A program made the translations under genes and the position numbers. A DNA stretch of 19,411 nucleotides, from NCBI GenBank assembly GCA_001800945.1, contig MGWJ01000183.1, positions 1 through 19,411 on the forward strand, written 5' to 3'. Source of the DNA: Flavobacteria bacterium RIFCSPLOWO2_12_FULL_31_7 (lineage in GTDB: Bacteria; Bacteroidota; Bacteroidia; Flavobacteriales; Flavobacteriaceae). Within the stretch, counting starts at the first letter, position 1. Every line of letters begins with the position of its first letter. Shown here piece by piece: positions 14,349 through 19,411 of this stretch. Below the pieces are notes generated by a model that saw only the letters and a list, made by a program, of their open reading frames with translations, ran no database searches and was not told where the DNA came from.

Positions 14349-14780
14349 ATGAAAGAAAAGAAAAAATTAAAATACGATCAAGCCTATTTGCGCATCGCAA
14401 CCGAATGGGGAAAATTATCTTATTGCAAACGCAAACAAGTTGGCGCAATTATTGTTAGAGATAGAATGATTATTTCTGATGGATACAACGGCACACCAAC
14501 AGGCTTTGAAAATTGCTGTGAAGATGAAGAAAATTTAACCAAATGGTATGTGCTTCATGCCGAAGCAAATGCGATTTCAAAAGTAGCACGTTCTACACAA
14601 TCTTGTGAAGGTGCCACATTATATATTACACTTTCACCATGTAAAGATTGTAGTAAGTTAATTCATCAATCTGGAATTAAAAGAGTGGTGTATTTAGAAG
14701 AATATAAAGACACTTCTGGTGTCGAATTTTTAAGAAAAGCCGGTGTAGAAGCCGAACATTTACAAGTTATAAATGAGTAA
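14349..14780 (+). CDS. dCMP deaminase (cytidine/deoxycytidylate deaminase family)
   Basis: The enzyme deaminates dCMP to dUMP, feeding thymidylate synthesis. The zinc site is HAEANAI (H70, proton shuttle E72) with PCKDC (C98, C101). The N-terminal YLRIATEWGKLSYCKRKQVGAI and the loop GYNGTPTGFENC are typical of dCMP deaminases and ComEB-like proteins. I start at ATG 14349 (143 aa, MKEKKKLKYDQAY), because the longer frame back to 14310 would translate the CTTTGCG repeat array. The 3' end overlaps the S41 protease gene by 8 nt, implying co-transcription and translational coupling. Confidence 0.92.
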   Translation: MKEKKKLKYDQAYLRIATEWGKLSYCKRKQVGAIIVRDRMIISDGYNGTPTGFENCCEDEENLTKWYVLHAEANAISKVARSTQSCEGATLYITLSPCKDCSKLIHQSGIKRVVYLEEYKDTSGVEFLRKAGVEAEHLQVINE

Positions 14781-16362
14781 ACCGCAAAATAAATATTATG
14801 TTTTTATTCCTGTAATCATCGCCTTGTCTTTTGCGGGTGGTTTGCTTTTGGGAAACAAAATAGATGTTTTAAAAAATGCGCGAATCGGATCCAAAACAGA
14901 AGGAAAAATAAAACTTAATAAACTAATTGACTTCATTGATAGTGAATACGTTGATAAAGTTAATACGGATTCTATCGTTAATTTAACGGTTACAGGTATT
15001 TTAGAAAATCTAGATCCTCATTCTGTTTATATTCCGAAAGAACAATTAGCTGCGGTAGCTGAAAGTATGGAAGGAAATTTCGTAGGTATTGGCGTAAATT
15101 TTTATATGTATAAAGATACGTTAACAGTCATAAAACCAATTCCAAACGGACCTTCAGCCAAAGCTGGAATCCAACCTGGCGACAGAATTTTGTACGCAAA
15201 TAACAAACAACTATTTAAGAAAAAATACCAATCCGAGAATTTATTTCCTATTCTAAAAGGGGAAGTTGGTAGTCCGATTAACTTAACGATTTATAGAAAA
15301 TCGGAAAATAAGAAATTTAAAGTTACGGTTACTCGAGATTTGATTCCAGTGAAAAGTATCGATGTTGCTACAAAAATTAATGAAAAGACAGGTTATATCA
15401 AGGTAAATCGATTTGCGGAAACTACTTATGACGAATTTCATAATGCTTTGGTGTCCTTAAAAAAACAAGGTGCTAAAGAATTAATTGTCGATTTAAGAGA
15501 AAATGGTGGTGGCTATTTAGAAATGGCGGTTGCTATGGCCGATGAATTTTTAAAAAATAAACAACTTATCGTTAAAACAAAAAATAAAAAAGGAACAGAA
15601 GATTTGTCTTACGCCACGGAAAGAGGTGTTTTTGAAACGGGAAGATTATATGTTTTAATTGACGAAAATAGCGCTTCCGCTAGTGAAATTTTTGCAGGTG
15701 CGATTCAAGATAACGATAGAGGAACAATTGTTGGTCGACGTTCTTTTGGAAAAGGTTTGGTGCAACGCGAAATGAGAATGAATGACGGTTCTGCGGTGCG
15801 ATTAACCATTGCGAGATATTACACGCCTTCAGGAAGAAGCATCCAAAAACCTTACGAAGATAAAGGGGAAAAATATTTTAACGAATTTGAAAAACGTTTC
15901 TTAAGCGGCGAATTATACGAAGCCGATAGCATAAAAGTGGCGGATAGTTTAAAGTTTAAAACCAAAAAAGGCAGAATTGTATATGGCGGCGGTGGAATTA
16001 TTCCAGATGTTTTCGTACCAATAGAAAAAAATCACAATAAAGAAGGATTAGAATTACTGCTTCAATCTGAAATTATGAGTTATTATGCTTTTGAAAAGTT
16101 AGATGAAAATCGTTCGTTTTTTAGTAGAATGACCCAATCAGGACTTAAAAAGGAATTGTTTAAAAATGATAAATATTTTAATCAGTTTAAGGAATATGTA
16201 ATTTCAAACGGTTTGCTTTTTAACTTATCGGACCAAAAAGAACAAATTCTAACTTATTTATATGCTGAATTTTCTAAGCAATTATTTAACGACGCTTCTT
16301 ATTATCAAATTGTACTTCCGAGAGACAAAATGATACAAAAAGTTTTGGGTAAGCAGAAGTAG
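14773..16362 (+). CDS. S41 C-terminal processing peptidase (CtpA/Prc-type)
   Basis: A 529-aa periplasm-facing serine protease anchored by one N-terminal helix (residues 8-27). After a helical region, a PDZ domain (about 100-185) shows GNFVGIGVNFY and GPSAKAGIQPGDRIL. The S41 catalytic core has LRENGGGYLEMAV (near 242-254) and ENSASASEIFAGA. Ser302 and Lys327 (in SFGKGLVQ), 25 residues apart, fit the Ser-Lys dyad of the family. The remaining 150 residues are a C-terminal helical extension common in Bacteroidota members. Such enzymes trim C-termini of envelope proteins; the substrate is unknown here. The gene overlaps the dCMP deaminase gene by 8 nt. A pairing of these two functions has no obvious logic beyond shared transcription. 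Confidence 0.93.
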   Translation: MSKPQNKYYVFIPVIIALSFAGGLLLGNKIDVLKNARIGSKTEGKIKLNKLIDFIDSEYVDKVNTDSIVNLTVTGILENLDPHSVYIPKEQLAAVAESMEGNFVGIGVNFYMYKDTLTVIKPIPNGPSAKAGIQPGDRILYANNKQLFKKKYQSENLFPILKGEVGSPINLTIYRKSENKKFKVTVTRDLIPVKSIDVATKINEKTGYIKVNRFAETTYDEFHNALVSLKKQGAKELIVDLRENGGGYLEMAVAMADEFLKNKQLIVKTKNKKGTEDLSYATERGVFETGRLYVLIDENSASASEIFAGAIQDNDRGTIVGRRSFGKGLVQREMRMNDGSAVRLTIARYYTPSGRSIQKPYEDKGEKYFNEFEKRFLSGELYEADSIKVADSLKFKTKKGRIVYGGGGIIPDVFVPIEKNHNKEGLELLLQSEIMSYYAFEKLDENRSFFSRMTQSGLKKELFKNDKYFNQFKEYVISNGLLFNLSDQKEQILTYLYAEFSKQLFNDASYYQIVLPRDKMIQKVLGKQK

Positions 16363-16368
16363 TTTTTT

Positions 16369-16442
16369 TAAAAGAATAAAGAAAATAGACTTCTTCAAAA
16401 GTTGTAATTGTGTTACTAATTCACCAAGTCTTTACTCTTTTA
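16369..16442. terminator. possible imperfect hairpin between convergent genes
   Basis: TAAAAGAATAAAGA...GACTT (16369-16392) can pair with AAGTCTTTACTCTTTTA (16426-16442) apart from one mismatch and a 5-nt bulge. The loop is long (33 nt) and the right arm overlaps the end of the minus-strand flavoprotein gene, so a terminator role is uncertain. Confidence 0.35.
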
Positions 16443-17040
16443 CTGCATCATGAACCTGAACAGGTTTTCCATCATTCCATAAAGTTAAAATATCCGTAGC
16501 TGCACTGGCGCCACTTCCAGCGGCAATAACTAACTGGCTTCTGTGTACAGCTAAAGTTCCTATAGCGTAAATACCTTCAGTTACGAAATGATCATTATTT
16601 TCTAATTGAATTCTGTTTTTCTCTGGAGCGGCTTTTTTATGCGGAATAATGTAGTTTTCTATACCTTCAATCGTAAACGGATTTCCGGCGCCAATACCAA
16701 TCATAATTATTTTTGATTGATAGCTATTTTTATTTGTAGTAATTGTGAAATTCCCAGATTCACCAGAAATTTTTAAAACTTTTTCGTTTACAATTTGAGA
16801 AATATGTGGATAAATTTCAGATAAATGGGCTACACTTTCTTGCAACAGTTCGCTACCTAATTTTCCTGGTGCGATTCCATAAGCATTATTAAAAAGTGCT
16901 TTTTGTAAAGAAGAACTTTTCTGATGCGCAATGATGCCAATTTTTTTATCCGTCATAAAAGATTTCTCTTTTGCCGAACCAAAAATTAAAGCTGCAGAAA
17001 CGCCTGAAACGCCACCCCCAATGATTAAAACGTCAAACAT
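16432..17040 (-). CDS. short FAD-dependent, thioredoxin reductase-like oxidoreductase
   Basis: A 202-aa flavoprotein. The N-terminus MFDVLIIGGGVSGVSAALIF carries the FAD-binding dinucleotide motif GGGVSG (8-13), and the end GIYAIGTLAVHRSQLVIAAGSGASAA matches the second FAD-contact region of thioredoxin reductase-like proteins. At about 200 aa, against roughly 310 for thioredoxin reductases, it lacks the inserted NAD(P)H-binding subdomain, and no CxxC redox pair is present; the protein appears to contain no cysteine. It is therefore either a flavoprotein reduced by a partner or an FAD-binding regulator. The gene is last in a three-gene minus-strand unit, 1 nt after the 64-aa membrane protein gene. 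Confidence 0.78.
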   Translation of the reverse strand: MFDVLIIGGGVSGVSAALIFGSAKEKSFMTDKKIGIIAHQKSSSLQKALFNNAYGIAPGKLGSELLQESVAHLSEIYPHISQIVNEKVLKISGESGNFTITTNKNSYQSKIIMIGIGAGNPFTIEGIENYIIPHKKAAPEKNRIQLENNDHFVTEGIYAIGTLAVHRSQLVIAAGSGASAATDILTLWNDGKPVQVHDAVKE

Positions 17041-17041
17041 A

Positions 17042-17236
17042 TTATTTCGTTTGTTCTACTACTTTTTTAGCTACCATAAAAAGAGTTACAATAAGAATAG
17101 CACAAAATGAAGCTACAATCCCAATGATAGCAATTGTGCTTTCTCCTTCAAAAGGTGTTTCAAAATTAATTTTTGTTGCATTAAAAATAATAGTGATTAA
17201 TGATAATGCAATAATGATGTAAGTAAATATTTTCAT
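17042..17236 (-). CDS. 64-aa two-helix membrane protein of unknown function
   Basis: A small protein with two predicted membrane helices, at about 3-20 and 34-57, joined by a polar loop (NATKINFETPFEGEST), ending in the basic and polar tail AKKVVEQTK. It resembles no family I can name. It is believable as a gene because it fills the space between MarC (18 nt upstream) and the flavoprotein (1 nt downstream) in the same direction, and the composition is that of a real membrane protein. It could be an accessory subunit of the MarC-like protein, but this is inference from position only. Confidence 0.68.
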   Translation of the reverse strand: MKIFTYIIIALSLITIIFNATKINFETPFEGESTIAIIGIVASFCAILIVTLFMVAKKVVEQTK

Positions 17237-17254
17237 TCTATTTTTATTTTAAAC

Positions 17255-17830
17255 TTATATAAATAATCCTTTTACGTTGGCAGCAAATAATTTTATTGAA
17301 ATGGCTAATAAAATTACACCAAACACTTTTCTGATAATTCCTAAACCGTTTACGCCTAATAATTTTTCAATTTTTCCTGACGACTTTAAAACGCCATAAA
17401 CTAAAACTACGTTGATTAAAATCGCAATAATAATGTTGACTTTGTCATAAGCAGCACGTAAAGATAGCAAAGTCGTCATGGTTCCAGCTCCAGCAATTAA
17501 TGGAAACGCAATCGGAACAATTGAAGCCGTTGTAGGATTGTCTTCTTTGTATAATCGCACACCTAGAATCATTTCTAAAGCCAAGAAAAACAAAACAAAC
17601 GATCCTGCTACAGCGAATGAATTGGCGTCAATTCCAATTAATTTTAAAATTTCTTCACCCACAAATAAGAAAGCAATCATGATAATCGCTGAAACAATGG
17701 TCGCTTTTTCCGACTGAATATGTCCAATTTTGCTTCGTAAATCAACAATAATAGGAATACTTCCTAAAATGTCAATAACCGCAAATAAAATCATTGATAT
17801 TGTAAAAACTTCTTTCCAGTCGATTCCCAT
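17255..17830 (-). CDS. MarC family integral membrane protein
   Basis: A MarC/UPF0056 protein with about six transmembrane helices and the family signature region PIAFPLIAGAGTMTTLLSL. The molecular role of MarC proteins is not settled; the link with multiple antibiotic resistance in E. coli was later questioned. The frame opens at ATG 17866 (203 aa), but I prefer ATG 17830 (191 aa, MGIDWKEVFTISMIL). It gives the usual short N-terminus before helix 1, and an exact minus-strand -7 box (17854-17861) lies between the two candidates. It is the first gene of a tight unit with the 64-aa membrane protein and the short flavoprotein, and is divergent to the DUF3109 gene. Confidence 0.88.
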   Translation of the reverse strand: MGIDWKEVFTISMILFAVIDILGSIPIIVDLRSKIGHIQSEKATIVSAIIMIAFLFVGEEILKLIGIDANSFAVAGSFVLFFLALEMILGVRLYKEDNPTTASIVPIAFPLIAGAGTMTTLLSLRAAYDKVNIIIAILINVVLVYGVLKSSGKIEKLLGVNGLGIIRKVFGVILLAISIKLFAANVKGLFI

Positions 17831-17853
17831 AAATTTTAGTGTAAATATTTCTG

Positions 17854-17861
17854 CAAATATA
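17854..17861 (-). promoter_or_regulatory. -7 promoter element for the MarC unit
   Basis: CAAATATA on the plus strand reads TATATTTG on the minus strand, an exact TAnnTTTG match, 23 nt upstream of the MarC ATG at 17830. No TTG is well placed at -33. Confidence 0.45.
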
Positions 17862-17922
17862 GACATATTGTTTAAAAATGTATTTGAATTTAACGATACA
17901 TTAGGATTGGCACATTGTTAAA

Positions 17923-17953
17923 TTGAATATTGACACATTAAATTGTATCTTTG
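17923..17953 (+). promoter_or_regulatory. promoter of the DUF3109 gene (TTG-N20-TATCTTTG)
   Basis: TTG at 17923-17925 and TATCTTTG at 17946-17953 are 20 nt apart, matching both boxes of the Bacteroidota consensus. The ATG at 17972 lies 18 nt after the -7 box. A TTG codon inside this box would otherwise extend the reading frame and should not be taken as the start. Confidence 0.65.
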
Positions 17954-17971
17954 CAGACTAAATTAAAAAGA

Positions 17972-18538
17972 ATGTTTCAACTACAAAAAACCATTGTTTC
18001 CGAAGAAATTTTAGAAAAAGACTTCGTGTGTAACTTATCTGCTTGTAAAGGTGCGTGTTGTGTAGATGGAGATGCTGGTGCGCCATTAACTAAAGAAGAA
18101 ACGCAAATATTAGCAGACATTTATCCGAAAGTAAAACCGTTTTTGCGTAAAGAAGGTATCGCAGCTATTGAAAAACAAGGCACTCACGTGATTGGCGCAG
18201 ACGGAGATTTGGAAACAACATTAATAGATGGTAAAGATTGTGCGTATGTGATTTTTGATGGTCAAACGGCACTTTGCGGAATTGAGCAAGCCTATAATCA
18301 AGGTTTGGTGGATTGGAAAAAACCGGTTTCTTGTCATTTATATCCTATTCGAGTAAAAGAATATTCTGATTTTTCGGCAGTAAATTATCATAAATGGCAC
18401 ATTTGTTCAGATGCTTGTGCTTTAGGTGCAGAATTGCAAGTTCCAGTATATAAATTTGTAAAAGAAGCCTTGGTCAGAAAGTTCGGAATGGAGTGGTATG
18501 ATGAATTAGAAAAAGTTGCTCAAGATTTGAAAAAATAA
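17972..18538 (+). CDS. DUF3109 family cysteine-rich protein
   Basis: A 188-aa cytoplasmic-looking protein with many cysteines: FVCNLSACKGACC near the N-terminus, DGKDCAY and ALCGIEQ in the middle, and SCHLYPIR with HICSDACALG later. The spacing recalls the YkgJ-like CxxCxxxCC putative zinc or iron-sulfur cluster proteins, and the whole matches DUF3109, a conserved Bacteroidota family. The molecular function is unknown. The start is ATG 17972 (MFQLQKTIV) because the frame's upstream TTG lies inside a good promoter box. It is monocistronic, with a strong terminator. Confidence 0.88.
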   Translation: MFQLQKTIVSEEILEKDFVCNLSACKGACCVDGDAGAPLTKEETQILADIYPKVKPFLRKEGIAAIEKQGTHVIGADGDLETTLIDGKDCAYVIFDGQTALCGIEQAYNQGLVDWKKPVSCHLYPIRVKEYSDFSAVNYHKWHICSDACALGAELQVPVYKFVKEALVRKFGMEWYDELEKVAQDLKK

Positions 18539-18556
18539 CTCTCAAAAAAACACCTT

Positions 18557-18605
18557 AAAAATCGTCTTAGCAAGTGTATTATCAGTTGATTAAGACGATT
18601 TTTTT
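18557..18605 (+). terminator. terminator after the DUF3109 gene
   Basis: AAAAATCGTCTTA (18557-18569) and TAAGACGATTTTT (18591-18603) form a perfect 13-bp stem with a 21-nt loop, followed by more T's. The loop is longer than usual but the stem is strong. Confidence 0.78.
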
Positions 18606-18742
18606 GTTTTGTTTAATCAAATATAATTAATTGATAATTAAATAGTTATAAAAATTATTTTTAATTTTACAAAACTTTAAGATTGTTAAAAACTTCGCCA
18701 TATTGTGAATAAGTTTGACTTTCATAATTCAATTCATTTCTC

Positions 18743-18750
18743 CATTTTTG
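18743..18750 (+). promoter_or_regulatory. possible -7 element for nrdB
   Basis: CATTTTTG differs from TAnnTTTG at one position and lies 55 nt before the nrdB ATG, in an AT-rich spacer. No clear -33 box and no recognisable NrdR box were found. Confidence 0.3.
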
Positions 18751-18805
18751 TAAAGTCAAAAAAGCAGAGAAAGAATCTATTTAAATATAAAAAAATCAAA
18801 TACTT

Positions 18806-19411
18806 ATGTCAATCGTAGAACCTATTTTACAAGAAAACAAAAACAGATTTGTAATTTTTCCTATCAAACACCATGATATTTGGGAAAGATATAAAAGTAT
18901 GGAAGCTAGTTTTTGGACAGCTGAGGAAATTGATTTACACCAAGATTTAACAGATTGGAATCATAAATTATCTAATGATGAGAAATATTTCATCAAGCAT
19001 ATTTTAGCTTTTTTTGCCGCTTCTGACGGAATCGTAAATGAAAACTTAGCGGAAAACTTCGTAAATGAAGTGCAATATGCAGAAGCGAAATTTTTCTATG
19101 GTTTCCAAATCATGATGGAAAATATTCATTCGGAAACGTATTCGCTTTTAATTGATACTTATGTAAAAGATGAAGCGGAGAAAACAGAATTATTCAACGC
19201 TTTAGAAGTTTTTCCAGCGATTAAGAAAAAAGCTGATTGGGCCTTAAAATGGATTGAATCTCCATCTTTTGCAGAACGTTTAATTGCTTTCGCGGCGGTT
19301 GAAGGAATTTTCTTTTCTGGAGCTTTCTGTTCTATTTATTGGTTGAAAAAACGTGGGTTAATGCCAGGTTTAACCTTTTCAAACGAATTGATTTCTCGTG
19401 ATGAAGGAGTT
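18806..19411 (+). CDS. nrdB: ribonucleoside-diphosphate reductase small (beta) subunit, 3' end outside window
   Basis: The class I ribonucleotide reductase beta subunit houses the metal centre and radical used to reduce ribonucleotides. 202 codons are present before the window ends, from MSIVEPILQENKNRFVIFPI. The sequence follows eukaryotic-type R2 closely. Likely metal ligands are D74 (ASDG), E105 and H108 (ENIH), E166 (AVEGIFF) and E200 (SRDEG), with the next histidine cut off. The radical tyrosine is Y112 in HSETY, so this is a tyrosyl-radical enzyme by sequence. KKRGLMPGLTFSNELISRDEG is a strong family block. The start at ATG 18806 fits homologues. The alpha subunit gene is not visible and may lie beyond the right edge. 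Confidence 0.95.
   Translation, partial: MSIVEPILQENKNRFVIFPIKHHDIWERYKSMEASFWTAEEIDLHQDLTDWNHKLSNDEKYFIKHILAFFAASDGIVNENLAENFVNEVQYAEAKFFYGFQIMMENIHSETYSLLIDTYVKDEAEKTELFNALEVFPAIKKKADWALKWIESPSFAERLIAFAAVEGIFFSGAFCSIYWLKKRGLMPGLTFSNELISRDEGV

Overview
The window looks like a chromosomal segment of a member of the Flavobacteriaceae (Bacteroidota), close to Flavobacterium. The DNA is strongly AT-rich and ribosome-binding purine tracts are largely absent. Several genes are preceded by the Bacteroidota -7 promoter motif TAnnTTTG. A secreted protease carries a type IX secretion (T9SS) C-terminal sorting domain, and several proteins (Pth, Fbp, BioB, NrdB, DUF3109) read like flavobacterial versions. 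These attributions rest on recognising families by eye; no database was searched.

Layout, left to right. 1-2894 (+): peptidyl-tRNA hydrolase, then a large secreted M43 (pappalysin-like) metalloprotease. 2970-5191 (+): ribF (riboflavin kinase/FAD synthetase, TTG start) overlapping by 4 nt a membrane protein homologous to vitamin K-dependent gamma-carboxylase (HTTM domain). 5259-5687 (+): a small multi-pass membrane protein. 5771-6853 (+): stand-alone bioB. 6854-7059: a REP-like palindrome and a terminator shared by convergent genes. 7060-8895 (-): a two-gene unit of LpxH-like metallophosphatase followed by a glycosyltransferase. 8896-9886: about 1 kb without genes, packed with dispersed palindromic fragments and a 21-bp tandem repeat array. 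9887-11631 (-): an SSAT-like GNAT acetyltransferase followed by aspartate kinase. 11632-11881: a spacer holding a hairpin element that I believe is widely repeated in flavobacteria. 11882-12892 (+): class I fructose-1,6-bisphosphatase, probably with a GTG start. 12945-13535 (+): an exported protein of unknown function bracketed by two identical terminator hairpins. 13613-14203 (+): HupE/UreJ-type membrane protein. 14349-16362 (+): dCMP deaminase overlapping an S41 C-terminal processing protease. 16432-17830 (-): MarC-family membrane protein, a 64-aa membrane protein and a short flavoprotein in one tight unit. 17972-18535 (+): DUF3109 cysteine-rich protein. 18806-19411 (+): the first 202 codons of nrdB, cut by the window end.

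Most of the window is core metabolism and housekeeping: translation recycling, flavin, biotin, gluconeogenesis, aspartate-family amino acids, and deoxynucleotides at both ends of the right half (dCMP deaminase, NrdB). I see no transposase, phage gene, CRISPR array, tRNA, rRNA or defence island. The less explained parts are the repeats in the 8.9-9.9 kb and 11.6-11.7 kb spacers, the ribF-coupled gamma-carboxylase homologue, the phosphatase/glycosyltransferase pair, and the MarC/micro-protein/short-flavoprotein unit.
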